NCBI GenBank assembly: GCA_002439165.1 | Contig: DJTE01000032.1 | Span: 1 to 64,000 of the forward strand | Source of the DNA: Chryseobacterium indologenes | GTDB lineage: Bacteria; Bacteroidota; Bacteroidia; Flavobacteriales; Weeksellaceae | Direction of reading: 5' to 3' | Length of the DNA stretch: 64,000 nucleotides | Part shown: piece after piece, positions 1-8,356 of the stretch | Position numbering within the stretch: position 1 is the first letter of the stretch | How the letters are laid out: every line of letters starts with the position of its first letter | Notes under the pieces: model-generated | Database searches by the model: none | Told to the model about the DNA's origin: nothing | Seen by the model: only the letters and a program-made list of their open reading frames with translations | Position numbers and translations under genes: made by a program

Positions 1-340
1 AAAGTTTTATTTCCCACAGATGGCAGAAGGCACAGATTTTTGATAGATGTTGTTGGACCAACGCAACAGGCACTAAGAATCTTTTAAAATAGAGATGCTT
101 TTAAGGCGCAAGGGCGTTAGCACTTAGCAGATGTTCTATTTTTATTCTCTCGCAAATTTTGCAGATTATGCAGATCTTTATTTCATCATAAAAGAATTTG
201 AGGCATAATAAAATCCTTGCTAAAAATCTTTGATTTTTTTTTGCGTCTTAAAAACAGCATAATGGCTTAAATCCCTTGTGTCGTTGCGTTTCTCCAACAT
301 TCATTCATTTAATAACGTTCAGAAGAAAAAAGAAGATAAA
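1..340. other. intergenic region with degenerate flavobacterial-type repeat sequence
   Basis: No gene is visible. The stretch holds repeated words such as CACAGAT, GCAGAT and a Lys/Ile-like run around AAAATCTTTGATTTTT. Comparable wording recurs around 11480-11780. This resembles the degenerate noncoding repeats common between flavobacterial genes; that comparison is from memory. Confidence 0.4.
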
Positions 341-343
341 ATT

Positions 344-367
344 AATTTTCAGAAATTATTGAAAATT
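344..367. promoter_or_regulatory. candidate operator 1 (palindrome before the regulator gene)
   Basis: The inverted repeat AATTTTCA-N8-TGAAAATT overlaps the -33 element of the regulator promoter. The surrounding 33 bases (341-373) match 28 of 33 positions at 949-981, just upstream of the operon. The position suggests autoregulation by the adjacent GbsR/MarR-type protein; binding is inferred. Confidence 0.5.
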
Positions 368-388
368 CAAAATATTTAATTACATTTG
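359..388 (+). promoter_or_regulatory. Bacteroidota-type promoter of the GbsR/MarR-like regulator
   Basis: TTG at 359-361 and TACATTTG at 381-388 are separated by 19 bases, matching the flavobacterial consensus of a TTG -33 element and a TAnnTTTG -7 element. The start codon at 416 lies 27 bases downstream. The -33 element overlaps the right arm of the palindrome at 344-367. Confidence 0.65.
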
Positions 389-415
389 TAACAGAAATTT
401 AAAAAGAAAGAACAG

Positions 416-919
416 ATGCAGCTTTCGGAAGCAAAAGAAAAGTATATACAGACGTGGGGAACCTTTGCTACCAATTGGGGGATCAACCGTACCATGGCAC
501 AGGTTCATGCAGTGCTTCTGGCGAGCGGAAGACCGCTTTCTACCGATGAGGTAATGGAGCAGCTGGAAATTTCAAGAGGAAATGCCAATATGAATCTCAG
601 GGCGCTGATCGATTGGGGGATTGTAAGAAAAGAACTGATCAAAGGGGACCGTAAAGAATATTTCGTCGCAGAAAAAGATATATGGTATTTATTTAAGCAG
701 ATTACTAAGGAACGCAGGAAAAGAGAGATCGATCCGGTGATTGCTTTCCTTGAGGAACTGAAGAATATTGATGATAAAGATTCTGCTGAAGCCAGAGAAT
801 TTATAAAACTGATGGAAGATTTCAGTTCTGTCACCAGTAAAATCAGCAATATTATGGATCTGGCGATTAAAAGTGATGACCACTGGCTGGTAGGAAAAAT
901 TACCAACCTGTTAAAATAG
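416..919 (+). CDS. GbsR/MarR-family transcriptional regulator
   Basis: This 167-residue cytoplasmic protein looks like a winged-helix regulator of the GbsR branch of the MarR superfamily. The N-terminal half (about residues 20-85) has the helix-turn-helix and wing pattern: 'GRPLSTDEVMEQLEISRGN' is followed by 'ALIDWGIVRKE' and 'GDRKEYF'. The C-terminal half (about 95-167) is helical and charged, as expected for dimerisation. GbsR was first known as a choline-responsive repressor, but many flavobacterial homologues have other, unknown targets. It precedes a co-directional operon by 151 bases, and the same palindrome occurs in front of both, so repression of itself and the operon is the simplest reading. 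The ligand cannot be told from sequence. Confidence 0.85.
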   Translation: MQLSEAKEKYIQTWGTFATNWGINRTMAQVHAVLLASGRPLSTDEVMEQLEISRGNANMNLRALIDWGIVRKELIKGDRKEYFVAEKDIWYLFKQITKERRKREIDPVIAFLEELKNIDDKDSAEAREFIKLMEDFSSVTSKISNIMDLAIKSDDHWLVGKITNLLK

Positions 920-951
920 AAGAGGACATTCATCCTTTTTTATTTCAGATT

Positions 952-975
952 AATTTTCAAAAATTACTGAAAGTA
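952..975. promoter_or_regulatory. candidate operator 2 (palindrome before the lipid-type operon)
   Basis: AATTTTCA at 952-959, an 8-base spacer and TGAAAGTA at 968-975 repeat the element at 344-367. The right arm has decayed slightly. It lies about 100 bases before the first operon gene at 1071. No clean TAnnTTTG box was found next to it. Confidence 0.5.
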
Positions 976-1070
976 TAAAATAGATAAAAATTATGAAAAG
1001 TTTAATCATTCATTTATTTCTGATCTTTTATTTCGTAAAAATCTGATTTTAAAACTTAAAAACAAAAGCC

Positions 1071-2015
1071 ATGATAAAACTATTTGAAAAACATCTTTAC
1101 CTGCTGGTCTTCACCATCATTGCCCTGATTATTATCGCATGGTTCCTGCTGATAGAAAATGGAAGTTATGGCATTACGCTGTTTCTTACCATTCCCATCA
1201 CCATTGGATTTATTATTGGATATTTATCCTGTTTTAAAGACTTAAGCATAACAAAAATCCTTAGCATAGCCGGGAAAATAGCAGGAGGTCTGGTTATCAT
1301 ATCCGTTATTCTGATTGTTTGCGGCATAGAAGGAGCCATCTGCATTCTTATGGCACTCCCGTTTATCGCTTTTGCTATACTGGCAGGGTACTCAGTAGGC
1401 CTGATTCTTGGAAACTTAGATAAAGCGAGATATACAGGCAGTGTTATTCTGTTTTTTCTTATCATTAATCCCGCTTCCTATATTTTTGATACCTATGCGG
1501 AACCCATTCAGGATACAGTGACTACCGAAATGATTGTCAATGCCCCTTCAGATAAAGTCTGGCAGCTTTTAAGCACCGAAATCAGGTTCAGCAAACCGGA
1601 TTTTGTCTTATTTGAAAAGGGAGTAAGCTATCCTCAAAGCATAAAATTAACTCAGCATAACGGAAAACCAGTTTATACCTGTACCACCAATAATGATAAA
1701 ATCAACCTGAATATCGATGAATTCACAGACAACAAAAAAGTGAAATTCTCCCTGGAAAATCAGACTGTTCCCATGAAAGAGGTCAGCCCGTATGAAGAAA
1801 TTGATGCCAGACATCTGCACGACTATTTTATTGTGGATTACGGAGAAATTTCTCTGGAAAAACTTCCGGAAAACAAAACGAAAATAATCGCGAAAACCCA
1901 GTACAGCTATAAAATTGCTCCGGAATGGTACTGGAAAAAATGGTCAGGGTATATCCTGGATAAAATGCAGGGGCACGTACTGAATTCCATTAAAAACCAA
2001 TCTGAACATGACTGA
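1071..2015 (+). CDS. membrane-anchored SRPBCC-domain protein
   Basis: This 314-residue protein has two parts. Residues about 8-145 form four or five hydrophobic segments. After the tether near 'DTYAEPIQDTVTTEMIVNAP', residues about 155-310 read as an SRPBCC (START/Bet v1-like) domain, with the usual opening 'IVNAPSDKVWQLLS' and a C-terminal helix after 'YSYKIAPEWYWKKW'. SRPBCC domains bind hydrophobic ligands in a cavity. The fusion to a membrane part fits handling of a lipid or other hydrophobic compound at the inner membrane. It is the first gene of the operon and overlaps the methyltransferase gene by 8 bases, implying translational coupling. The substrate is unknown. Confidence 0.7.
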   Translation: MIKLFEKHLYLLVFTIIALIIIAWFLLIENGSYGITLFLTIPITIGFIIGYLSCFKDLSITKILSIAGKIAGGLVIISVILIVCGIEGAICILMALPFIAFAILAGYSVGLILGNLDKARYTGSVILFFLIINPASYIFDTYAEPIQDTVTTEMIVNAPSDKVWQLLSTEIRFSKPDFVLFEKGVSYPQSIKLTQHNGKPVYTCTTNNDKINLNIDEFTDNKKVKFSLENQTVPMKEVSPYEEIDARHLHDYFIVDYGEISLEKLPENKTKIIAKTQYSYKIAPEWYWKKWSGYILDKMQGHVLNSIKNQSEHD

Positions 2016-2670
2016 TCTGCAAACCTATTTTAACCACATCCAGCCGAAATATTACATCAACGAGATCGCTTCCTTAGGTTTTACAGGATTATTCAGAAAG
2101 AAGGCGGTAAGAAGAGTGAAAAATTACAGTGATAAAAGAGTACTGGACCTGATGAGCGGGCAGGGAGAAAACCTCAGGTATCTTCAGAATCCTAATAAAA
2201 ACACCCATATTGTAACCCTTGATTTTTCTTCAGCCATGAACCGGAAATTATCTTCAGAATTTAAAGAAATATATTCCATCAGGCAGATTGAAAGAGATTT
2301 TTTCAGCAACGGAATTCAGGATCGTTCCATAGATATTATACTGTGTTCTTACGGTACAAAGACCATTGAAAAAGAAAAAGAACAGTTTTTCGCAGAAGAA
2401 TTATCTAGGATCATTGACGAAAACGGGGAAATCATTATTGTAGAATTTGTGAAGCCCAAAACTCCATGGAGATTCAGCTGTGTGAAATGCTATATCGAAA
2501 TTTTTGTTTCAAAGATCTTCGGGAGGGAGTTTAAAGAATTATTTCGTTATATCAACCAATATGAAGGTCTTCAGAACCTTAAGGAACATTTTATCCGTGA
2601 AAACTTATCGGTTCTGACGCACAAAAGATACCTGGATCTTATTGAAATCCTGCATGTAAAGAGAGCCTAG
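2008..2670 (+). CDS. class I SAM-dependent methyltransferase
   Basis: This 220-residue protein has the Rossmann-type motif I 'RVLDLMSGQGENLRYL' at about residues 44-59 and an acidic post-I position in 'IVTLDFSSAM'. The motif IV-like stretch is 'DIILCSYGTKTI'. The N-terminal wording 'SLGFTGLFRKKAV' resembles the UbiE/MenG and related lipid methyltransferases, but the family members here are not named with certainty. The start overlaps the end of the SRPBCC gene by 8 bases, supporting this ATG. A transfer of methyl from S-adenosylmethionine to a lipid-like substrate is inferred from the neighbours, not shown. Confidence 0.75.
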   Translation: MTDLQTYFNHIQPKYYINEIASLGFTGLFRKKAVRRVKNYSDKRVLDLMSGQGENLRYLQNPNKNTHIVTLDFSSAMNRKLSSEFKEIYSIRQIERDFFSNGIQDRSIDIILCSYGTKTIEKEKEQFFAEELSRIIDENGEIIIVEFVKPKTPWRFSCVKCYIEIFVSKIFGREFKELFRYINQYEGLQNLKEHFIRENLSVLTHKRYLDLIEILHVKRA

Positions 2671-2733
2671 TTTAAAATCAGGCATTGTATATAAACCGGA
2701 AGGCTATTTTATTAATTCTTAAAATGAATTATC

Positions 2734-3108
2734 ATGAAAACGTTTACAAAGATTGATTATTTCGTACAGATCTTCGCCCTGATAGTGGGATTTCTGTCTA
2801 TAATCAACCGGTTTCAGGATATGGGAGCTCTACGTTTTTACTTTATTGTAGGTGGTGCACAGCTGGTCAGTTTTCTGATAAGACTGTTTTTAAAAGAAAA
2901 AAAGTCTCCGGGATATATCGCCTATGGAATACTCATTCTGCCGGTCTGGATGATTTTGCTGGCTTTTTTTCTGTTTGGTAATACCATTAAATATCCTGCT
3001 TTTCTGCTTTATCTATTAATGTCTTCCCTGGTGTACAGTCCGGTTATGGCTGTTATATACATCTACTACTGCTATAAAAAGTATCAATTCTATAACTCAG
3101 AATCATGA
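2734..3108 (+). CDS. small integral membrane protein
   Basis: This 124-residue protein is almost entirely hydrophobic, with four predicted membrane segments separated by short basic loops (for example 'RLFLKEKKSPGY') and the tail 'YKKYQFYNSES'. No family was recognised. Its stop codon shares the ATGA with the start of the next gene (3105), so the two are translationally coupled. Its place between a methyltransferase and the CPMC protein suggests it serves as a membrane partner in the same pathway. That role is inference. Confidence 0.7.
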   Translation: MKTFTKIDYFVQIFALIVGFLSIINRFQDMGALRFYFIVGGAQLVSFLIRLFLKEKKSPGYIAYGILILPVWMILLAFFLFGNTIKYPAFLLYLLMSSLVYSPVMAVIYIYYCYKKYQFYNSES

Positions 3109-3917
3109 AAACCTTAAAAAAACACACCCTGATCTACGACAATGAATGTCCCATGTGCAGTATCTATTCCAAAGGTTTCACCAGCTGCGGAATGCTTGAT
3201 GAAAACGGCCGGGAAGCCTTTACAGAGTTAAGTCTAAAGAACAGAAAACTGATTGACTTCCACCGTGCCAAAAATGAAATCGCTTTGATTAACCATGAAA
3301 GCAACCAGGTGGTTTATGGCCTGGACAGCCTGCTGCTGATCATCGGAAATTCATTTCCTTTACTGGAGAAAACAGCCAGAATCCAGCCGCTGTACTGGTT
3401 TTTCAGAAAAATGTATTCCTTTGTCTCTTATAACAGAAAACAAATAATTCCTTCACAAAAAGATCATGCAGAACAGGCCTGTACTCCTGATTTTAACCTG
3501 AAATACAGACTGGCTTATATGGTTTTTGTGGTCCTGTTTTCAGCCTTTGTCCTGAGTATATTCTCTGCAAAACTGGGATTAGGCATCAGTCAGAATTTTT
3601 GGAGAGAGCTGATGATCTGTTTGGGACAGGTTGCCTGGCAGACCTTATTTTTAAGAGCATATTTAAAAGACCGGATCTGGAATTATCTGGGAAATATGAT
3701 GACCGTTTCACTGATAGGAACGCTGCTTCTGATTCCTGCCTTATTGTTGAATCTGACCTCTCTTTCTGCCATCATTTATTTTGGAATAGTAGTATTCATC
3801 ATGTTTCTGGAACATCTGAGAAGATGCCGGATTTTAAAACTAAGCTTTCTTCCTACCCTTTCATGGATGATATTCAGAATGACCGTTTTAGCCTTACTTA
3901 TTCTGCTCAACCTTTAA
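3105..3917 (+). CDS. DCC-family (DUF393) thiol-redox-like membrane protein
   Basis: This 270-residue protein begins with the DCC/DUF393 signature: 'LIYDNECPMCSIYSKG' puts a CxxC pair at Cys15 and Cys18, with the Asp-Asn before it. Many DCC proteins are annotated as putative thiol-disulfide oxidoreductases, but their substrates are mostly unknown. From about residue 135 onward there are four hydrophobic segments, so this version is a fusion of a redox head with a membrane body. It overlaps the previous gene by 4 bases and is followed 11 bases later by the desaturase. It could supply reducing equivalents to the desaturase or act on a shared hydrophobic substrate; both are inference. Confidence 0.75.
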   Translation: MKTLKKHTLIYDNECPMCSIYSKGFTSCGMLDENGREAFTELSLKNRKLIDFHRAKNEIALINHESNQVVYGLDSLLLIIGNSFPLLEKTARIQPLYWFFRKMYSFVSYNRKQIIPSQKDHAEQACTPDFNLKYRLAYMVFVVLFSAFVLSIFSAKLGLGISQNFWRELMICLGQVAWQTLFLRAYLKDRIWNYLGNMMTVSLIGTLLLIPALLLNLTSLSAIIYFGIVVFIMFLEHLRRCRILKLSFLPTLSWMIFRMTVLALLILLNL

Positions 3918-3928
3918 AAAACTGAAAA

Positions 3929-4711
3929 ATGAATCATACCGAACTCATCAGAAAAGTGGAATGGAAGGATCTGAAATCTCTTTCCACAAAGGAAATGCTG
4001 ATCGAAAATAACATCAGTCTTCCGTGGTTCTTCATTTCCCTGTTTCTGGCTTATCAGGGATATTACTGGGCTGCGCTTCCGTTTTCGGGATTTTATTTTC
4101 TGACGGCGCTCAGACAGGTTCACAACGGTTTTCACAATTCGCTCGGAACCGGGAAATTCCTCACCTGGCTGTCTATGTATCTCAACAGTATTCTGATGAT
4201 GGCTTCTATTCATGCTGTGAAATTCAACCATATAAGACACCATAAATACTGTCTTTCCGAAGAAGATTATGAAGGAAAATCCGCCTCTATGAAATGGTAT
4301 GAAGCCATTCTCTATGGCCCGAAGCATATGTTCCTGATCCATTGGGTCACCTTCAGGCTGGCCAATAAAAATTACAGGAAAAAAATGTTCTTTGAGTTGA
4401 TCTCGATCTTGGTTTTTATATCTGCAGTATTTTATTTCCAGGTTCATTTCCTGATCTACCACATTCTGGTGATGATCTTTGGCGAGTTTTTAATGGCCTT
4501 CTTTGCGGTCTGGACCGTTCACCACGATACCCATGAACATCCCAATGTAGCAAGAACCCAGCGCGGATTCTGGAAAAATAAACTTACATTCAGTATGTTT
4601 TATCATATGGAGCATCATCTGTTTCCGGCAGTTCCCACCATTAAATTGCCTGAACTTGCAGCAAGAATTGATAAAGCCCTCCCTGAACTCGATAAAAAAC
4701 AAACCTTTTAA
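3929..4711 (+). CDS. membrane fatty acid desaturase/hydroxylase family protein
   Basis: This 260-residue protein has the histidine boxes of the membrane di-iron desaturase superfamily: HNGFH at 65-69, HIRHH at 101-105, HHDTHEH at about 198-204 and HMEHH at 226-230. Hydrophobic segments lie between them (about 31-60, 80-95, 158-195). These enzymes use O2 and two electrons to desaturate or hydroxylate acyl chains or carotenoids. It sits in the middle of the operon, 3 bases before the second SRPBCC gene. Whether it desaturates or hydroxylates, and on what substrate, cannot be told. Confidence 0.85.
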   Translation: MNHTELIRKVEWKDLKSLSTKEMLIENNISLPWFFISLFLAYQGYYWAALPFSGFYFLTALRQVHNGFHNSLGTGKFLTWLSMYLNSILMMASIHAVKFNHIRHHKYCLSEEDYEGKSASMKWYEAILYGPKHMFLIHWVTFRLANKNYRKKMFFELISILVFISAVFYFQVHFLIYHILVMIFGEFLMAFFAVWTVHHDTHEHPNVARTQRGFWKNKLTFSMFYHMEHHLFPAVPTIKLPELAARIDKALPELDKKQTF

Positions 4712-4714
4712 AAG

Positions 4715-5170
4715 ATGGAAAGAATATATTTGGAAACCCTCATCAAAGCAGATATTCAGAAGGTATTTGACCTTGCAAGAGATATAGACCTTCACCAGAA
4801 ATCCACAGCAGGAACCCATGAAAAAGCAATTGCAGGCCGAACTTCCGGACTGATTGAAGAAAATGAAACGGTAACCTGGAGAGCAAAACATCTGGGAATT
4901 TACCAGACCCTCACTTCAAAGATCATCAGCATGGAAAAACCTTACCGCTTTACCGATACCATGCTGGAAGGCGCTTTTAAAACCATGAAACACCAGCATA
5001 TTTTTAAAGTTAAAGAAGAAAATACCCTCATGATCGATATTTTCGAGTTTGAATCCCCATTCGGGATAATTGGGAAAATGTTTAACAAAGTCTTTCTTAA
5101 AAATTATCTTAAACAGTTTCTGCTTCAACGGAACGAACTCATCAGGAAAACGGCTGAAGGAAATTTTTAA
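4715..5170 (+). CDS. stand-alone SRPBCC family protein
   Basis: This 151-residue protein matches the SRPBCC/polyketide cyclase-like pattern: the N-terminal strand 'IYLETLIKADIQKVFDLARDIDLH', strands through 'YRFTDTMLEGAFKTMKHQHIF' and the end helix beginning near 'IGKMFNKVFLKNYLKQF'. The wording 'FDLARDIDLHQKS' and 'GLIEENETVTWRAKHLG' is typical of the COG4276-like cyclase/dehydrase proteins found beside TIGR01777 epimerases. It probably binds or presents a hydrophobic ligand. It starts 3 bases after the desaturase stop and is the second SRPBCC domain of the operon. Confidence 0.8.
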   Translation: MERIYLETLIKADIQKVFDLARDIDLHQKSTAGTHEKAIAGRTSGLIEENETVTWRAKHLGIYQTLTSKIISMEKPYRFTDTMLEGAFKTMKHQHIFKVKEENTLMIDIFEFESPFGIIGKMFNKVFLKNYLKQFLLQRNELIRKTAEGNF

Positions 5171-5189
5171 CCATTAAAATCTAAGAAAA

Positions 5190-5900
5190 ATGAACTTTTT
5201 AAAAGCAGAATGGCGTAAGCTGGCCATCATCAACTACGATATCAATCCTGACATCCTTCTGAAATACCTGCCGGAAGGTACCGAACTCGATTTTTATCAG
5301 GACAAATGCTATGTAAGCCTGGTTGGGTTTATGTTTCTGAATACTAAACTGCTTGGCCTTCCCATTCCGTTTCACAGAAATTTTGAGGAAGTCAATCTCA
5401 GATTTTATGTGAAAAAGAAAGAAAACGGGATCTGGAAAAGAGGAGTGGTTTTTATCAAGGAAATTGTTCCCAAACCGGCACTCAGCTTTGTGGCGAATTC
5501 CGTTTACAAAGAAAACTATACCACAATGCCGATGAAAAATAAGATGCATGAAAAAGGTAATGAGCTGCTCATCCAGTATTCATGGAAAGACAAAACCTGG
5601 CATTCCATTGAGATCACAGCCGAAAACCGGCTTTTAAAAATGGAAGCCGATTCAGAATTTGAATTTATTACCGAACATTATTACGGGTTTACCAAACGGG
5701 AAAACAGCACTTCAGAATATGAAGTCTGCCATCCGAAATGGGATCATTACCGGGTAAAAGACCATCAGCTGGATATCTGTTTCAACAAAATATACGGAAC
5801 CGATTTTGAATGCCTTAACCGCCAGAAACCGGTTTCCGTAATGCTGGCAGAAGGATCGGAAATCCAGGTGAAAACAAAAAAATACCTGAGAAAAATATGA
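5190..5900 (+). CDS. YqjF/DUF2071 family protein
   Basis: This 236-residue protein has the DUF2071 (YqjF) hallmarks. It opens with 'AEWRKLAIINYDINPDILLKYLPEGTELD', continues with 'CYVSLVGFMFLNTKLLG' and 'FEEVNLRFYVK', and has the conserved 'KRGVVFIKEIVPKPALSFVA'. The fold is related to acetoacetate decarboxylase, but enzymatic activity has generally not been shown. It follows the SRPBCC gene by 19 bases. DUF2071 beside TIGR01777 and SRPBCC genes points to one pathway, whose chemistry is unknown. Confidence 0.8.
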   Translation: MNFLKAEWRKLAIINYDINPDILLKYLPEGTELDFYQDKCYVSLVGFMFLNTKLLGLPIPFHRNFEEVNLRFYVKKKENGIWKRGVVFIKEIVPKPALSFVANSVYKENYTTMPMKNKMHEKGNELLIQYSWKDKTWHSIEITAENRLLKMEADSEFEFITEHYYGFTKRENSTSEYEVCHPKWDHYRVKDHQLDICFNKIYGTDFECLNRQKPVSVMLAEGSEIQVKTKKYLRKI

Positions 5901-5963
5901 ATTCCCACATTGGAAACCAATATTTTAACTCTTAATCAGCCTGAACTTTAAACCCTGAGCCCC

Positions 5964-6863
5964 ATGAAAATTATCATAGCCGGTGGAACCGGATTCCTCG
6001 GAGAAAATCTTGAAAAATACTTTACTGCAAAGGGAGATGAGGTATTCATCCTGACCCGGAACCCAAAACATAAAAACGACATTCGCTGGAATGCAGAAAG
6101 TCTGGGAGAATGGCAGACTGTTCTTGAAGGGGCGGATGTACTGATCAATCTCACCGGGAAATCCGTGGACTGCCGATACCACGACAAAAACAAAAAAGAA
6201 ATTTACACTTCAAGGATCAACAGCACGAAAATCCTTCAGGAAGCCGTTAATCAGTGCAAAGTAAAACCTAAAGTCTGGCTGAATGCAAGCTCGGCAACCA
6301 TTTACATTCACTCCGAAACCCAGCTGAATACTGAAAAAAACGGAATTATCGGGGACGATTTTTCCATGAATATCTGCAAAAGCTGGGAGAAAGAATTCTT
6401 CAGGGTTCAGAATGAAGGTATAAGAAAAGTAGCATTAAGAACTTCCATTGTATTTGGCCGTGACGGTGGCGCTTTTCCAAAACTGAGAATGATCACAAAG
6501 CTCGGATTGGGCGGAAAACAGGGAAGGGGAGAGCAAAAAGTAAGCTGGATTCACATTGATGATTTCTGCCGGGCCGTGGAATGGGTGATCAGGCATGAAG
6601 ATATTACGGATGTGATCAATATTACATCTCCTGAACCGGTCTCCAATAATGATCTGATGAAAGAAATGAGGAAAATACTGAACATTCCTTTCGGCCTGAA
6701 CGCTCCGGTGTGGCAGCTGGAAATAGCCTCTGTATTTTTAGGAACCGAAACCGAACTGCTGCTCAAAAGCAGAAACGTATATCCCGAAAAAATCATGAGA
6801 AGCGGTTTCCAGTTCACCTACTTCAGCCTTGAGACAGCACTGAAGAATTTGCTCAAAACTTAA
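5964..6863 (+). CDS. TIGR01777-family NAD(P)-binding epimerase-like protein
   Basis: This 299-residue extended-SDR protein of the TIGR01777 (YfcH-like) family has the dinucleotide site 'GGTGFLGENL' at about residues 7-16, 'VLINLTGKSVDCRY', 'RTSIVFGRDGGAFPKL' and the C-terminal DUF1731-like part 'FGLNAPVWQLEIASVFLGTETELLLKSRNVYPEK' (split here for reading: about residues 236-270). It probably binds NAD(P). The substrate is unknown for the whole family. It is the last lipid-type gene of the run, 63 bases after the DUF2071 gene, and the fucosidase follows directly. Confidence 0.8.
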   Translation: MKIIIAGGTGFLGENLEKYFTAKGDEVFILTRNPKHKNDIRWNAESLGEWQTVLEGADVLINLTGKSVDCRYHDKNKKEIYTSRINSTKILQEAVNQCKVKPKVWLNASSATIYIHSETQLNTEKNGIIGDDFSMNICKSWEKEFFRVQNEGIRKVALRTSIVFGRDGGAFPKLRMITKLGLGGKQGRGEQKVSWIHIDDFCRAVEWVIRHEDITDVINITSPEPVSNNDLMKEMRKILNIPFGLNAPVWQLEIASVFLGTETELLLKSRNVYPEKIMRSGFQFTYFSLETALKNLLKT

Positions 6864-6913
6864 ACTTGCCGATTAATGGAAGGATGATTAAATTAGCGGA
6901 AAACGAACCCGGT

Positions 6914-8356
6914 ATGCTGATCAAACAGAAATCAAAGACCTTTTTATTATCGTCATTTCTCCTTTCGTCTGCCCTTTTTTCGCAGGCACACAACGTTTCT
7001 GAAGGCTATGTGAGGCCGGAAGATCCTCTTGTGGTACAGAATCTGGAACAGTGGCAGGATCTCAAGTTCGGACTGTTTATGCATTGGGGAACATACAGCC
7101 AGTGGGGAATCGTGGAAAGCTGGAGCCTCTGCCCGGAAGATGAATCCTGGACGCAGAGGAAACAGGAGCACGGAGCGTCTTATTATGATTACGTGAAAAA
7201 CTATGAGAACCTCCGGACCACTTTTAACCCCACACAGTTTAATCCTCAGAAATGGGCAGATGCGGCAAAAAAGGCAGGAATGAAATATGTGGTGTTCACT
7301 ACAAAACATCACGACGGCTTTGCAATGTTCGATACCAAAGAATCAGATTATAAAATTACTTCTTCCGGGACCCCTTTTTCGAAAAATCCCAAAGCAGATG
7401 TCACCCAAGAGATTTTCAGCACTTTCAGAAAAGAAGGGTTTAAGATCGGAGCTTATTTTTCAAAACCGGACTGGCACTCTGAAAACTACTGGTGGCCGTA
7501 TTTTCCGCCAAAAGACAGGAACGTTAATTACGACCCGAAAAAATACCCCGAAAGATGGAATAACTTTAAAACATTCACTTTCAACCAGCTGAATGAAATC
7601 ACTTCCAACTACGGCAAAATTGATATTCTGTGGCTGGATGGCGGCTGGGTAAGACCTTTTCACACCATTGATCCTGCGGTGGAATGGCAGAGAACCATCA
7701 AAGTAGAGCAAGACATTGATATGGATAAAATCGGAAGCATGGCAAGGAAAAATCAGCCTGGAATTATTGTGGTAGACCGTACTGTTCCCGGAAAATGGGA
7801 AAATTACGTCACTCCTGAGCAGGCCGTTCCTGAACATGCGCTTTCGGTTCCCTGGGAGAGCTGTATTACGATGGGAGATTCCTTCTCCTATGTTCCCAAC
7901 GACCATTACAAATCTTCCCAAAAGATCATTGAAACCCTTGTTAAAATTATCTCAAGAGGCGGTAATTACCTGATGAATATTGCTCCCGGTCCCAATGGAG
8001 ACTATGATCCTGTGGTTTATGACAGGCTGAAGGAAATTTCCGGATGGATGGAGAAAAACAAGTCTGCAGTTTTTGCCACGAGAAGCATTGCTCCTTATCA
8101 TGATGAAGATTTTTATTATACCCAAAGTAAAGACGGTAAAACTGTAAATGTTTTCCATATCAGTGAAAACAGAGAATATAAAGCTCCGGAGAATCTTAGA
8201 TTCACCATTCCTGAAGGTTTTAAACCTGAAACTGTAAACGTTCTGGGGGTAAAGTCAAAAATACAGTGGAAGCAGAACGGCAATATCATCGAAATTAAAA
8301 TGCCGCAGGACAGAAAAGCATTGCAATATGCTGCCGTTATTCAGATGAAGAAATAA
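6914..8356 (+). CDS. exported alpha-L-fucosidase, glycoside hydrolase family 29
   Basis: This protein of about 480 residues would release alpha-linked L-fucose from glycans. The GH29 core is clear: 'WFGLFMHWGTYSQWG'-type opening ('KFGLFMHWGTYSQWG'), 'YVVFTTKHHDGFAMFDT', and 'DILWLDGGWVRP', where the Asp in WLDGG is the expected nucleophile. The C-terminal part (after 'IAPGPNGDYDP') is a small beta domain. The chosen ATG at 6914 gives a proper signal peptide 'MLIKQKSKTFLLSSFLLSS' ending at SQA. An ATG at 6884 and a TTG at 6866 are possible but would put extra residues before it. It sits 50 bases after the epimerase-like gene. There is no susCD pair nearby, so this is not a polysaccharide utilization locus. 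Confidence 0.9.
   Translation: MLIKQKSKTFLLSSFLLSSALFSQAHNVSEGYVRPEDPLVVQNLEQWQDLKFGLFMHWGTYSQWGIVESWSLCPEDESWTQRKQEHGASYYDYVKNYENLRTTFNPTQFNPQKWADAAKKAGMKYVVFTTKHHDGFAMFDTKESDYKITSSGTPFSKNPKADVTQEIFSTFRKEGFKIGAYFSKPDWHSENYWWPYFPPKDRNVNYDPKKYPERWNNFKTFTFNQLNEITSNYGKIDILWLDGGWVRPFHTIDPAVEWQRTIKVEQDIDMDKIGSMARKNQPGIIVVDRTVPGKWENYVTPEQAVPEHALSVPWESCITMGDSFSYVPNDHYKSSQKIIETLVKIISRGGNYLMNIAPGPNGDYDPVVYDRLKEISGWMEKNKSAVFATRSIAPYHDEDFYYTQSKDGKTVNVFHISENREYKAPENLRFTIPEGFKPETVNVLGVKSKIQWKQNGNIIEIKMPQDRKALQYAAVIQMKK

Noticed and set aside
993..1046. 17-residue hydrophobic peptide upstream of the SRPBCC-membrane gene
   Set aside because: Too short, without support beyond an ATG; A+T-rich DNA gives such frames by chance.
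3914..4462. 182-codon minus-strand frame opposite the desaturase
   Set aside because: Entirely overlaps the histidine-box gene and shows no family features.
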